Shown: positions 22,544 through 32,394, counted from the first letter of the stretch. The stretch is 33,697 nt of DNA from Bacteroidia bacterium (GCA_030596245.1 JAUVKN010000002.1:1-33697); one strand, 5' to 3'. Numbers and translations: made by a program. Notes: generated by a model not told the origin, from the sequence alone.

Positions 22544-24232
22544 ATGAAAAAAACAAAACGTAATATTTTCGTTGGAGGATTGCTCATCATCTTGCTGAGC
22601 TTGGGGTTTACTACCATAAAGAACAAGGACCTTGAACTGGTAAAAAATCTGGATATCTACTACACCCTGTTCAGAGAACTGAATATGTTCTATGTGGATG
22701 AAACTGATCCTGAAAAGCTTGTCACCACCAGCATCAATGCCATGCTCACTTCCCTTGACCCTTACACCACTTATATTCCCGAATCCGATATGGATGATTT
22801 TAAATTCCAAACTACCGGGGAATATGGAGGCATTGGATCGCTTATTCGCAAATCTGGTGATCATGTGATTATTGCTGATCCATATGATGGATTTCCGGCT
22901 GCCAAATCGGGGATCCGTGCCGGAGATAAAATACTCAAGGTGGATGGTGAGCCGGCCGGACAGATGGCCATTGATGCGGTTAGTGATAAATTGAAAGGGA
23001 AACCGGGGACCAACCTCAAGTTGACTGTAGAGAGGTACGGTGAAGATAAGCCTCTTGATTTTTCCCTGGTAAGAGAAAAAATCTCCATTCGCAGTGTTCC
23101 CTATTATGGCATGATCGATGAACATACCGGTTATATCCGCATCGCTAATTTTACAACTGGTGCCGGAAAAGAGGTTGAAAATGCATTAAAATCACTTCAA
23201 CGAACCCATAATATGAAATCACTGGTATTGGATTTTCGTTCAAATCCAGGGGGTTTGCTAATTGAAGCTGTCAGGATCTGTAACCTTTTCATAGGTAAAG
23301 GGGAAATGATCGTGAACACCCGGGGTAAAGTGAAGCAATGGGATTCTGAATACATTACCCAGCAAGAGCCGGTTAACACAGAAATTCCGCTTGTTGTCCT
23401 GATCAATCGGGCATCCGCTTCAGCATCAGAAATTGTGGCTGGGGCCCTGCAAGACCTGGATCGTGCAGTGATTGTGGGACAGAGAACCTTTGGAAAAGGT
23501 TTGGTTCAAACCTCCAGACCCCTCAAATATAACGCTCAGCTTAAAGTAACCACAGCCAAGTACTATATTCCCAGTGGCCGGTGTATTCAGGCTCTTGATT
23601 ATTCCAATCGGAACGATGATGGCAGTGTGGGTGTTATTCCCGACTCCCTTATTTCGGAGTATGAAACCAGAAATGGTCGGCTGGTATATGATGGGGGTGG
23701 CATTCAACCCGATTTCGAGGTTATTCCAGAAATGCTTTCAGAAATCACGCTTCAACTCTATACCCAGAATATGTTTTTTGATTTTGCAACCCGCTACCGC
23801 TGTACAAATGATGAGATAACAGCTCCTGAATCGTTCAATATATCAGATGATGAATATACTTCATTTAAATCTTTTGTTGAAGAAAACGGATTTGAATTTC
23901 AGACTGCCAGCGAAAAGGCTTTTAAGAACCTTATAAAGACAGCAAAACGAGAAAAATATTATGACCTCGCCAGCGAAGAGTTCTTCTCACTGGAGCAAAT
24001 GCTTTCTCATAATAACCTGAAAGATTTGGAAACATTCCGGGATGAGATCAGGCAAATCCTTTCGGAAGAGATTGTAAACCGGTACTATTACCATGCCGGA
24101 AGGATCCTTGCGCAGATCCAGGAAGACATACAGCTTGATAAGGCTCTTGAAGTACTTAATGAGCCTGCCCTTGTGAAAGAAGTACTTACTGGAAACCAGG
24201 GTGCACTTGCCATAGCCGGTGCAACTTACTAA
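22544..24232 (+). CDS. S41 C-terminal processing serine peptidase
   Basis: A 562-residue periplasmic peptidase of the CtpA/Tsp group. It has an N-terminal signal anchor (residues 7-24), a helical region with SLDPYTTYIPESDM, a PDZ domain (about 90-165: GGIGSLIRKSGDHVII ... GIRAGDKILKVDG) and the S41 core. The catalytic Ser293 lies in RASASASEIVAGAL and Lys318 in TFGKGLVQ, separated by 25 residues as in E. coli Tsp (Ser430/Lys455). The C-terminal 150 residues form a family-specific helical extension. It ends 2 bp from the polA stop codon, in convergent orientation. Confidence 0.94.
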   Translation: MKKTKRNIFVGGLLIILLSLGFTTIKNKDLELVKNLDIYYTLFRELNMFYVDETDPEKLVTTSINAMLTSLDPYTTYIPESDMDDFKFQTTGEYGGIGSLIRKSGDHVIIADPYDGFPAAKSGIRAGDKILKVDGEPAGQMAIDAVSDKLKGKPGTNLKLTVERYGEDKPLDFSLVREKISIRSVPYYGMIDEHTGYIRIANFTTGAGKEVENALKSLQRTHNMKSLVLDFRSNPGGLLIEAVRICNLFIGKGEMIVNTRGKVKQWDSEYITQQEPVNTEIPLVVLINRASASASEIVAGALQDLDRAVIVGQRTFGKGLVQTSRPLKYNAQLKVTTAKYYIPSGRCIQALDYSNRNDDGSVGVIPDSLISEYETRNGRLVYDGGGIQPDFEVIPEMLSEITLQLYTQNMFFDFATRYRCTNDEITAPESFNISDDEYTSFKSFVEENGFEFQTASEKAFKNLIKTAKREKYYDLASEEFFSLEQMLSHNNLKDLETFRDEIRQILSEEIVNRYYYHAGRILAQIQEDIQLDKALEVLNEPALVKEVLTGNQGALAIAGATY

Positions 24233-24234
24233 TT

Positions 24235-27018
24235 TTAATGAGCTTCAAGCCAGTTTGCTCCTTCTCCCATATCAACAGTTAAGGGCACCTGCAGTTGTAC
24301 AGCATGTTCCATCTTCTCCCTGACGATCTGTTTCACCCTGTGTAATTCATTTGGTTTTACATCGAAATTCAATTCATCATGTACCTGGAGGATCATGACC
24401 GATCTTAATTGCCCCGACTCAAAAGCTTCCTGAATATTCACCATGGCAATCTTAATGACATCAGCTGCTGATCCCTGAATGGGTGAATTGATGGCGTTTC
24501 TTTCCGCATTTCCCCGAACCACCGAATTCCTTGAAAGAATATCTGGAAGATATCTCCTGCGTCCGTACATGGTCTCCACATATCCTCTTTCACGGGCCAT
24601 TTTTATACATTCATCCATATAGGCTCTGATTTGGGGATATGTCTCAAAATAGCCATCAATTAATTGTCGCGCCTCTGATCTTGAAATGTGCATTCTCTGT
24701 GATAATCCAAATGCTGAAATTCCATAAATAATCCCAAAGTTGGCTGTCTTTGCATTGCTTCGCATTTCCCTGGTTACCGATCCCGGATCCACCTTATAGA
24801 TCTTTGCAGCTGTGGTGGTATGAATATCTTCATCATTAACAAAAGCCTTAATCATCTGACTGTCATTGCTGAGATGGGCCATTATTCGAAGCTCTATCTG
24901 AGAATAGTCTGCAGACAGAAAAATATTACCCTCCTCCCCAGGAATAAAGGCCCTTCTTATTTCCCTGCCACGAGCTTCCCTCACAGGAATATTCTGAAGG
25001 TTGGGATTGTTGGAAGACAATCTTCCCGTAGTGACCAGGGCTTGATTAAATGAGGTGTGTATTTTTCCTGTCTCCTCTTTTACAAGCTTTGGAAGTGCTT
25101 CCACATAAGTGGAGAGAAGTTTTCTTAAAGATCTGTATTCCAACACTTTCGCTACTACAGGATGCCTCTCTTTCAATTGAAGCAGCACCTCCTCACCTGT
25201 AGCATATTGTTTTGTTTTGGTTTTCTTCGGATCTGATATAATCTTCAACTTCTCGAACAGAACTTCTCCCAGCTGTTTGGGAGAACTTATATTAAATTCT
25301 GTTTCTGCCAGTTTATAAATTTCCGATTCTGAAACAATTATATCTCTCCTTAGCTCTTCTGCAAATATCTTCAGTGCATCCACATCAAGTTTAACACCCT
25401 GATGCTCCATCTTCATCAACACAGGAACCAGGGGCATCTCTATCTGTTCAGAGAGTTTACTGAATCCTTGTTTAGCCAGTTGTTTTTTCAATATCCATGC
25501 CAGTTGAAAGGTAATATCAGCATCCTCTCCTGCGTACTCTTTAGCCCTTTCCGGATCAACTGATCTGAAAGTTGTTTGTCGTTTCCCCTTCTTTCCGATC
25601 AGCTCTTCTATTTTTACCATGGAATAATCCAGGTATTGTTCAGCCAGTACATTTAAATTGTGTTTTTGATCTGGTTTAAGCAAAAAATGTGCAACCATCG
25701 TATCAAATAACCTGCCTTTAACATCTAAATTATAATTCTTTAAGATGTGCAGATCATATTTCAAATTTTGACCTATCTTCTCAATTTCAGAATCCAGAAA
25801 TGGGGCAGCCAGTTCACTAATCCATGAACGTATTTCCCCGGGGTCATCTTCAAAAGAGACATAGAAAGCTTTGTTCGCTTCCCAACTAAATGCGATCCCT
25901 ACCAATTCTGCCTTCAGTGGATCGAGCCCGGTAGTCTCGGTATCAAAACAAAAAGCATTGAGTCCGGAAAGTTTTTTGGCCAGCACTTTTACCCCACCAA
26001 GGTCGTTGATCAATTCATATTCGTGTTCAACCGATTCTATGGTCTTGAATGTTGTTTCAGCGGCACCACCACCTTCTGTTTCGGGGGATCCAAACAGAGT
26101 GCCCTGATTGACACTTCCTGAAAAAACAGTATTTTGTGAAGTATCTCTCAGGATTCGGTTTGCTAAATTTTTAAATTCCAGCTCTTTAAACAAATCCTTT
26201 AAAGCGACATGGTTCAACTCTTTCCTTGCCAGGTCCGCTGTTGGTTGTTTAACAGGAACTTCCAATGCTATGGTAGCCAGTGCTTTTGATAAAATTACTT
26301 GCTCCCTGGAATTTTCAAGGTTCTCTCTTTGCTTGCCTTTTAGTTGGTCAATATTTTCATACACCCCTTCAACAGACTTAAATTCGCCAATTAGTTTTTT
26401 GGCTGTTTTTTCGCCAATTCCTTTCGCCCCCGGAATGTTATCTGCCGAATCTCCCCACAACGCCAGGATATCAATTACCTGAATGGGGTGTTCCACATGG
26501 AACTTTTCCCTTACTTCTCTGGGGCCCAAAATTTCAGGAGGATTTCCTCCCCTTCCTGGTTTGTACATGAAAATATTGTCGGAAACCAGCTGCGTAAAAT
26601 CCTTATCAGGGGTCATCATGTACACTGTAAATCCCTCTTTTTCAGCGTTTTTGGCCATTGTTCCGATTACATCATCAGCTTCAAACCCGGGTTCCTCGAT
26701 AATCTGAATATTGAATCCTTCGATAAGTTTTTTGATATATGGAACCGACATTTTTATATCCTCAGGAGTAGCCTCCCTATTGGCCTTATATTCTGAATAC
26801 ATCTCATTTCTGAAGGTGGGACCGGGGGGATCAAACACCACTGCGATGTGGCTGGGATCCTCCTTACGCAGTATCTCTTCCAATGCGAGGGTAAATCCAA
26901 AGACAGTGGAGGTTGGCATTCCAGCTGAATTGGTCATTGGATTGGATATGAATGCATAGTACGCCCTGAAAATGAGAGCATAAGCATCCAGGATAAAAAG
27001 TCTTTTTTCCTGATTCAT
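24235..27018 (-). CDS. polA: DNA polymerase I
   Basis: Gap filling and primer removal. All three domains of the 927-residue protein look intact. The 5'-3' flap exonuclease (about 1-300) has FEADDVIGT and the acidic GDSADNIPGAKGIG helix-hairpin-helix. The 3'-5' proofreading domain (about 330-530) keeps exo I FDTETTGLD, exo II NLKYD and exo III YAGEDAD. The polymerase domain has DYSQIELR (motif A), the O-helix RSNAKTANFGIIYG and QVHDELNFD (motif C). The proofreading residues are retained, unlike in several other bacterial PolA proteins. It is last in an arsR-queD-polA unit, 6 bp after queD. Confidence 0.97.
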   Translation of the reverse strand: MNQEKRLFILDAYALIFRAYYAFISNPMTNSAGMPTSTVFGFTLALEEILRKEDPSHIAVVFDPPGPTFRNEMYSEYKANREATPEDIKMSVPYIKKLIEGFNIQIIEEPGFEADDVIGTMAKNAEKEGFTVYMMTPDKDFTQLVSDNIFMYKPGRGGNPPEILGPREVREKFHVEHPIQVIDILALWGDSADNIPGAKGIGEKTAKKLIGEFKSVEGVYENIDQLKGKQRENLENSREQVILSKALATIALEVPVKQPTADLARKELNHVALKDLFKELEFKNLANRILRDTSQNTVFSGSVNQGTLFGSPETEGGGAAETTFKTIESVEHEYELINDLGGVKVLAKKLSGLNAFCFDTETTGLDPLKAELVGIAFSWEANKAFYVSFEDDPGEIRSWISELAAPFLDSEIEKIGQNLKYDLHILKNYNLDVKGRLFDTMVAHFLLKPDQKHNLNVLAEQYLDYSMVKIEELIGKKGKRQTTFRSVDPERAKEYAGEDADITFQLAWILKKQLAKQGFSKLSEQIEMPLVPVLMKMEHQGVKLDVDALKIFAEELRRDIIVSESEIYKLAETEFNISSPKQLGEVLFEKLKIISDPKKTKTKQYATGEEVLLQLKERHPVVAKVLEYRSLRKLLSTYVEALPKLVKEETGKIHTSFNQALVTTGRLSSNNPNLQNIPVREARGREIRRAFIPGEEGNIFLSADYSQIELRIMAHLSNDSQMIKAFVNDEDIHTTTAAKIYKVDPGSVTREMRSNAKTANFGIIYGISAFGLSQRMHISRSEARQLIDGYFETYPQIRAYMDECIKMARERGYVETMYGRRRYLPDILSRNSVVRGNAERNAINSPIQGSAADVIKIAMVNIQEAFESGQLRSVMILQVHDELNFDVKPNELHRVKQIVREKMEHAVQLQVPLTVDMGEGANWLEAH

Positions 27019-27024
27019 TGGGTA

Positions 27025-27474
27025 TTATTTGTTGTCGGCGGCGTACCACTCTGCATAGGAAGTGGCCGTTTCAAAAAGTTTAACTGAATGTAACTCTAAT
27101 CCCGGAGTGTGTAATGATTTTATTTTATCAACGATAAACAGGACCAGGTTCTCGCAGGTGGGCTGAAAATCAAACATATGCACTTTTTCATACATTTGCC
27201 GGACCGCGGCAAGGGATTTTCCCTCAGCTTCACTGTATACAACAAGTGAATGATCCAGAAAATCCACTACAGGACCTTTGATCATATGCTTCAGATCCTT
27301 GAAATCCAAAACCATTCCAAACTTTGGATCATTGCTGTCCGTAATAGGTACCCCAATCATTGTTACAAAAAGTCTGTATGAATGCCCATGAATATTCTTA
27401 CACGCTCCATCATAATTCCACAGCGCATGTGCCATTTCAAAATCAAATTCTTTTGTCACCCTGATCCTTCTCAT
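27025..27474 (-). CDS. queD: 6-carboxytetrahydropterin synthase (QueD/PTPS family)
   Basis: Converts dihydroneopterin triphosphate to 6-carboxytetrahydropterin for queuosine, or pyruvoyl-tetrahydropterin in the PTPS branch. The 149-residue protein has the zinc histidines His16 (FEMAHAL) and His29/His31 (NIHGH), catalytic Cys25 in DGACKNIHGH, a DFKDLK segment, the LDHS motif and CENL. The C-x3-HGH spacing fits QueD. No other queuosine gene (queC, queE, queF) is in the window, so the pathway is inferred. It lies 15 bp downstream of arsR and 6 bp upstream of polA. Confidence 0.9.
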   Translation of the reverse strand: MRRIRVTKEFDFEMAHALWNYDGACKNIHGHSYRLFVTMIGVPITDSNDPKFGMVLDFKDLKHMIKGPVVDFLDHSLVVYSEAEGKSLAAVRQMYEKVHMFDFQPTCENLVLFIVDKIKSLHTPGLELHSVKLFETATSYAEWYAADNK

Positions 27475-27489
27475 TCCTGCTTGATTTTT

Positions 27490-27789
27490 TTAATCACAGA
27501 CACATTCACTGATACACCGTACCAATTTGCTAAGGTTCTTATGTTTCAGATAGTAAAATGTGCTCTTTCCTTTTCTGGTGGAAGCGAGAATTCCCTTATC
27601 TTTTAAGATACCCAGATGGTGAGAGGCAGTTGATTGTTCAATCTTAAGAAGATTGTGTATTTCAGTCACATTCATTTGGTTACCTCTACCCAAATGCCCC
27701 AGGATCGCCAGGCGCATTGGATGCGAAATGGCTTTGATCATTTTTGCAGCCTTGTCAATTTCTTCCGGCTTTAAATCAGAGAATTCCAT
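27490..27789 (-). CDS. ArsR/SmtB-family winged-helix repressor with a C-terminal cysteine cluster
   Basis: A 99-residue dimeric DNA-binding protein. The conserved ISHPMRLAIL (21-30) leads into the helix-turn-helix with NVTEIHNLLKIEQSTASHHLGILKDKGIL (40-68) and the wing KGKSTFYYL. Classical ArsR metal ligands (CVC in helix 3) are absent, but three cysteines close the protein (Cys92, Cys96, Cys98). These could sense a thiophilic metal or redox change. ATG 27789 was chosen because the family begins shortly before the ISHPMR segment and a promoter box lies 42 bases upstream. A longer frame to 27867 would overlap that box. It heads the unit with queD and polA. The inducer is unknown. Confidence 0.88.
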   Translation of the reverse strand: MEFSDLKPEEIDKAAKMIKAISHPMRLAILGHLGRGNQMNVTEIHNLLKIEQSTASHHLGILKDKGILASTRKGKSTFYYLKHKNLSKLVRCISECVCD

Positions 27790-27830
27790 GGATATTGTGA
27801 TTAACTTATGGTATACATATTGATCAAATG

Positions 27831-27838
27831 CAAATATA
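27831..27838 (-). promoter_or_regulatory. Candidate -7 box of the arsR-queD-polA unit
   Basis: TATATTTG on the minus strand matches TAnnTTTG. There is no TTTG at -33 and the region is very AT-rich. Confidence 0.5.
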
Positions 27839-27847
27839 TTAATATTT
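27832..27847. promoter_or_regulatory. AT-rich inverted repeat, possible ArsR autoregulatory operator
   Basis: AAATAT - ATTA - ATATTT overlaps the -7 box, the usual place for an ArsR-family operator, and such operators are AT-rich palindromes. The low sequence complexity means that chance is a real alternative. Confidence 0.3.
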
Positions 27848-27910
27848 AAGATATTTAATTTGTTCATCGTTACAGTGATTGAAATAATGCCTTAATCTGT
27901 TATCTTTTTC

Positions 27911-27918
27911 TACCTTTG
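27911..27918 (+). promoter_or_regulatory. -7 box of the polyprenyl synthase gene
   Basis: TACCTTTG matches TAnnTTTG, 20 bases before the ATG at 27939. It is divergent from the arsR promoter. Confidence 0.6.
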
Positions 27919-27938
27919 GAAATCCCAATCCCGAGTAG

Positions 27939-28913
27939 ATGAGTAAATTGGAGGAGATAAAGAATCCGGTCCGGCTGGAAATGAAAGAGTTTGATAAACG
28001 ATTCAAAACTGCCATTTCCAGCAATGTTCCATTGGTGAATGTTGTCACCGGATATGTATTGCGCAGAAAAGGAAAGCAAATGCGTCCGCTTTTTGTTTTT
28101 CTATCATCCAAATTAACGGGGAAAATCACCGAATCGACCTATACGGCAGCATCCCTCATCGAACTGATGCATACAGCTACCCTGGTCCATGACGATGTTG
28201 TGGATGAATCCAATGAACGAAGGGGCGTTTTTTCCATCAACGCTATCTGGAAATCAAAGGTTGCTGTGCTGTTGGGAGATTACCTCCTGGCTCAGGGCCT
28301 TCTTCTTGCGGTGGAAAAAAAGGATTACGATCTCCTTGAAATTGTTTCGAATACCTCAAAAGAGATGAGCGAAGGAGAGCTGGTTCAGATCCAGAAATCC
28401 AGAAGCCTGAACATCGATACGGAAACCTATTATGAAGTCATACGGAAAAAAACTGCGAGCCTTATTGCTGCCTGCACAGCCTCCGGGGCCAGTTCATCAG
28501 GCGCAGATCAAGATGTTATTGACCGTGTTTATGAGATGGGGATCAGAATAGGAATGGCCTTCCAAATCAAAGACGATCTGTTTGATTATCAGTCACATGG
28601 ATTAATTGGTAAGCCCACCGGAAATGATATTAAAGAGAAAAAATTTACCCTTCCATTGATTTATGCACTGAACCAGGCCGAAGCCAGTAAGAGGAGGAGC
28701 ATGATCAGGAAAATAAAAAATGGAAACCGGAGTCAGAAGGTGGTAAACGAAGTGGTCCGTTTTGTAAATGAAATGGGAGGAATTTCCTTTGCCGTTGAAA
28801 AGATGCAGGAGTTCAAATCAAGTGCCCTGGAGATTCTTTATACTTTCCCCGATTCTCCTTCAAGAACCTCTCTCAGAGACCTGGTAGAATTCACAGTCTC
28901 CCGCAACAAATAG
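27939..28913 (+). CDS. Long-chain polyprenyl diphosphate synthase
   Basis: Extends farnesyl diphosphate with isopentenyl units, most likely to the side chain of menaquinone. The 324-residue trans-prenyltransferase has the first aspartate-rich motif Asp85-Asp86-x-x-Asp89 in VHDDVVDESNERRG, the second Asp212-Asp213-x-x-Asp216 in FQIKDDLFDY, and the upstream GKQMRP substrate contact. The fifth residue before the first Asp is the small Ala80, which in this family allows a long product. The exact chain length cannot be read from sequence. It is a single gene converging on uvrC with 19 bp between stops. Confidence 0.92.
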   Translation: MSKLEEIKNPVRLEMKEFDKRFKTAISSNVPLVNVVTGYVLRRKGKQMRPLFVFLSSKLTGKITESTYTAASLIELMHTATLVHDDVVDESNERRGVFSINAIWKSKVAVLLGDYLLAQGLLLAVEKKDYDLLEIVSNTSKEMSEGELVQIQKSRSLNIDTETYYEVIRKKTASLIAACTASGASSSGADQDVIDRVYEMGIRIGMAFQIKDDLFDYQSHGLIGKPTGNDIKEKKFTLPLIYALNQAEASKRRSMIRKIKNGNRSQKVVNEVVRFVNEMGGISFAVEKMQEFKSSALEILYTFPDSPSRTSLRDLVEFTVSRNK

Positions 28914-28932
28914 TTGACTCTCCTCGCGGCAA

Positions 28933-30741
28933 TCAGCTGTTTTCCCCTCCAAAATGGTCCGCCAGTATCCTGGCCCTTATAAATCCAATCTCCTGGCTTA
29001 GCTCATCCTGTGAGGCAGACTTTATTCTCTCCAAAGATTTGAATTTCTTAAAGAGCTTTTCAATGGATTTTGCTCCTATTCCGGGAATATCTTCCAATGC
29101 CGATTGCATCATTGTGTTGGACCTCTTTTGTCTATGAAAGGTGATTCCAAACCTATGCGCCTCATTTCTAAGGTTTTGAATAAGTTTAAGCGATTCGGAA
29201 TTCTTATCAATATAGAGGGGAACGGGATCATCCGGGAAATAGATCTCTTCCAGCTTTTTAGCGATTCCTATGATGGCTATCCTGCCACGTAAATCAAGCT
29301 TTATCAGACTTTTAAGTGCTGCATTCAGTTGTCCCTTTCCTCCATCAACAATAATAAGCTGGGGAAGCTCCTTTTTTTCCTCCACCAGCCTTCGGTACCT
29401 CCTGAATACCACCTCCTCCATGGAGGCAAAATCATCAATGCCTGAGACACCTTTAATGTTGTAATGCCTGTACTCTCGTTTTAAAGGTTTACCCTGTTTA
29501 AAGACCACACAGGCAGCCACAGGATCACTACCCTGAATATTACTATTATCAAAGCACTCTATATGAAGCGGGATCTCCTGTAGTCTGAGATCTGCCTGCA
29601 ATGTTTTTAAAATCCGGTCCATTGCGCTAACAGGTTTTCGCGCAGAGGATCTTTTCATTTTCTCAAGCCTGTAGCTTTTTGCATTTCGCTCTGACAATTC
29701 CAGAAGTTTTTTCTTATCTCCACGTTTTGGGACAGTAAGTCGGTTGTTCAGAAAATAGGACTGAAGATCCATCGGCAGGATGATCTCTCTGGAATTGCTT
29801 CCTATTCTGGAACGTAAATCAGTAACCGCAAAAGCCAATATATCCTCATCCGGTTCATTCAGTTTCTTTTTGATCTCCACTGTGTGTGCCTGAATAATGG
29901 CTCCTTTTACCACCTTTAGAAAATTTACAAAAGCTTCCTTCTCATCACTTACAATACTAAATACATCCACATCGTGTATGGTGGGATTCACAATGGTAGA
30001 TTTACTTTGATACCTTGACAGGATCTTAATTTTTTCTTTGAACTGGTTGGCCTCTTCAAATCGAAAAGAGGCAGCACGCTGTGCCATCTCCTTTTTCAGG
30101 AAAACAATTACTTCACTCAAATTTCCCCTGATAATTTCTTTTATCTGTTGAATGTTTTCATCATAATCTGCCTGACTCTGCAAATTTTCACAGGGTCCTT
30201 TGCAATTACCAATGTGATATTCAAGGCACACCTTGAATTTTCCCTGTGAGATATTCTCTTCCGTCAGTGAATACTTACATGTTCTCAATTTATAAATCTG
30301 TCTGATAAGGGTCAACAGAATTTTCACAGCATAAGCAGAGGTATAAGGTCCAAAGTATTGTGAACCGTCATTAATCACAGTTCTTGTCGAAAACACCCTT
30401 GGAATAGCCTCTTTTTTAATACAAATCCAAGGAAAGGTTTTATCATCCTTGAGCATGATGTTGTAACGGGGTTGATGCTTTTTAATCAGGTTGTTTTCCA
30501 GCAATATTGCATCAGATTCGTTGTTAACCACAACATACTTTATGTTGGAGATACGATTTACAAGGACTTTTACTTTATAGGAGTCGTACTTCTTTTTATT
30601 AAAATAAGATGAAACACGTTTCTTCAGGTTCTTTGCTTTCCCGATGTAGATAATTTCACCTTTTTGGTCATAGAATTGATAAACACCCGGTAACCCGGGC
30701 AATGCCCTTACCAAATCCTGCAATTGTGGTTGATCTGTCAT
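28933..30741 (-). CDS. uvrC: Excinuclease ABC subunit C
   Basis: Makes both incisions in nucleotide excision repair with UvrA and UvrB. The 602-residue protein has the GIY-YIG nuclease (about 15-95; LPGVYQFYD, IYIGKAKNLKKRV), a four-cysteine cluster Cys155, Cys172, Cys180, Cys184 whose last three keep the 8 and 4 residue spacing of the E. coli Fe-S ligands, a UVR motif, the RNase H-like endonuclease domain (ECFDNSNIQG, IVDGGKGQL) and a C-terminal helix-hairpin-helix (IPGIGAKSIEKLFKKF). Its ATG overlaps the stop of ade (ATGA), indicating translational coupling. Confidence 0.97.
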   Translation of the reverse strand: MTDQPQLQDLVRALPGLPGVYQFYDQKGEIIYIGKAKNLKKRVSSYFNKKKYDSYKVKVLVNRISNIKYVVVNNESDAILLENNLIKKHQPRYNIMLKDDKTFPWICIKKEAIPRVFSTRTVINDGSQYFGPYTSAYAVKILLTLIRQIYKLRTCKYSLTEENISQGKFKVCLEYHIGNCKGPCENLQSQADYDENIQQIKEIIRGNLSEVIVFLKKEMAQRAASFRFEEANQFKEKIKILSRYQSKSTIVNPTIHDVDVFSIVSDEKEAFVNFLKVVKGAIIQAHTVEIKKKLNEPDEDILAFAVTDLRSRIGSNSREIILPMDLQSYFLNNRLTVPKRGDKKKLLELSERNAKSYRLEKMKRSSARKPVSAMDRILKTLQADLRLQEIPLHIECFDNSNIQGSDPVAACVVFKQGKPLKREYRHYNIKGVSGIDDFASMEEVVFRRYRRLVEEKKELPQLIIVDGGKGQLNAALKSLIKLDLRGRIAIIGIAKKLEEIYFPDDPVPLYIDKNSESLKLIQNLRNEAHRFGITFHRQKRSNTMMQSALEDIPGIGAKSIEKLFKKFKSLERIKSASQDELSQEIGFIRARILADHFGGENS

Positions 30742-32378
30742 GTTGACGTTTCAAACAGCGGGGTAAATGAAAACCTATCCACATCGAACAATCCTCTATC
30801 TCCAATTTTAAGAGAAGGAATAACCAATAGACCCATAAAAGAGAGGGTCATAAATGGAGCATGCAATGAAGACCCCAATTCTCCGGTAATCCGGGTCAAT
30901 TCCATATACTCTTTACCAACTGATTCTACCGATTTAGAGGTCATCAATCCGGCAATGGGCAATGGCAATCCATGTATGCTGTGACCATCATGCACAGCGA
31001 TACCTCCCCTTTTCTTAAAAACCCAATTGATTGATTCGACCATTGCCTCATCGGACGTCCCAACACAAATCACATGATGACTGTCATGGGCAATGCTCGA
31101 AGTGATGGCGCCCTGTTTTATCCCAAAACCCCGAATAAATCCAATGGCTGGTTTCATGGCTGGATCATACCTGTTCACAACTACAATTTTTAGAAGGTCT
31201 GCTTCCGGATTACTTTTTACCTCTTTGACATCTTTCGGTAGCAGAACTTCATGCATTCGCGTTACCAATGATCCATCAATTGCTTCAATCACCTTCATGC
31301 GATCAAATGATTTGACAACCCTCAGATCAGGTGACGAAATTTGCCTTCGGGCAAAAGCATTGACTATTTTTGTTCTTACTGAGGGAATTAGGGTTTTGCC
31401 ATTTGCATATACGGGTATACCTTCAATATAGGTAGAAAGCACATTTAGCTTCTCCAGTGAATCAACAACGATAAAATCTGCCCTGTCATGGGGTCTTAGT
31501 AGTCCAATATTCAACCCATAGTGCCTGCTTGCATTCAAAGAGGCCGCTCTGAGGACGTCAAAACAATCATATCCTGCCGAAATAGCCCTCTTAACAAGCT
31601 CATTTATATGCCCTTTTGTTAATTCATCGGGGTGACTATCGTCTGTACAGAACATCAGGCTTCCAGGGGCAGTTTCCATCAAAGAGATCAGTTCATCGAA
31701 GTTTTTTGCCCCACTTCCCTCCCTTATGAGAATTTTCATGCCAAGATCAATCTTCTCAAGAGCTTCGCTCTTTGATCCGCATTCATGATCTGTAGTGATC
31801 CCTGCCCTAACATATTTTTTCAGATCTTCACCACTCAGTCCGGGCGCATGACCATCCACATTCATGTTTTTTATCTGCGCAACTTTTAGCTTTTTCAAAA
31901 CCATGGAATCCCCACTCACTACACCCGGGAAATTCATCATCTCCGCAAGGAATCCCACACCCTCCATATCCAGCAAATTTTCAATCGCCTTATCATCAAT
32001 TTCAGCACCAGAAGTCTCAAATGGAGTTGCTGGCACACAGCTGGGTGCACCAAATAAAAACTTAAAAGGAGTTTGCTTGCCATTTTTAACCATAAAACGA
32101 ACGCCCTCCACTCCAAGAACATTTCCAATTTCGTGGGGATCCGATACAGCTGCAACAGTTCCATGTTTGACAGCCATCCTTGAAAACTCAACAGGAGTTA
32201 CCATTGAGCTTTCTATATGTACATGAGCATCCACAAAACCGGGAAGGATATAATTTTTCCCAACACCACTACTCTCTTCCAAAGAGGTGATCACTCCGTC
32301 TTCGTAAAAGACCTTTCCATTGAAAATTTTACCATTGATGATGTCGACAATATTTCCATCGACCGATCCGTGCAACAT
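30738..32378 (-). CDS. ade: Adenine deaminase
   Basis: Converts adenine to hypoxanthine in purine salvage. This is a metal-dependent amidohydrolase of the Ade group with LPGFVDAHVHIESS (His-x-His), SDPHEIGNVLG, VDGHAPGLSG, TTDHE and CTDDSHPDEL, and the C-terminal adenine-specific domain with HDGHSIHGLPLPIAG. ATG 32378 (546 residues) is preferred because family proteins begin close to the GNIVDIINGKIF segment. An in-frame GTG at 32402 would add 8 residues and lies inside a parS-like palindrome. The gene sits between mnmG and uvrC, where I recall other Bacteroidia carrying apt, another adenine-salvage enzyme. Confidence 0.94.
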   Translation of the reverse strand: MLHGSVDGNIVDIINGKIFNGKVFYEDGVITSLEESSGVGKNYILPGFVDAHVHIESSMVTPVEFSRMAVKHGTVAAVSDPHEIGNVLGVEGVRFMVKNGKQTPFKFLFGAPSCVPATPFETSGAEIDDKAIENLLDMEGVGFLAEMMNFPGVVSGDSMVLKKLKVAQIKNMNVDGHAPGLSGEDLKKYVRAGITTDHECGSKSEALEKIDLGMKILIREGSGAKNFDELISLMETAPGSLMFCTDDSHPDELTKGHINELVKRAISAGYDCFDVLRAASLNASRHYGLNIGLLRPHDRADFIVVDSLEKLNVLSTYIEGIPVYANGKTLIPSVRTKIVNAFARRQISSPDLRVVKSFDRMKVIEAIDGSLVTRMHEVLLPKDVKEVKSNPEADLLKIVVVNRYDPAMKPAIGFIRGFGIKQGAITSSIAHDSHHVICVGTSDEAMVESINWVFKKRGGIAVHDGHSIHGLPLPIAGLMTSKSVESVGKEYMELTRITGELGSSLHAPFMTLSFMGLLVIPSLKIGDRGLFDVDRFSFTPLFETST

Positions 32379-32394
32379 GATTTTTCCTGATTTT

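Noticed and set aside
22463..23125. 220-codon minus-strand open frame
   Set aside because: Antisense to the S41 peptidase N-terminal and PDZ regions; no family resemblance and no start context.
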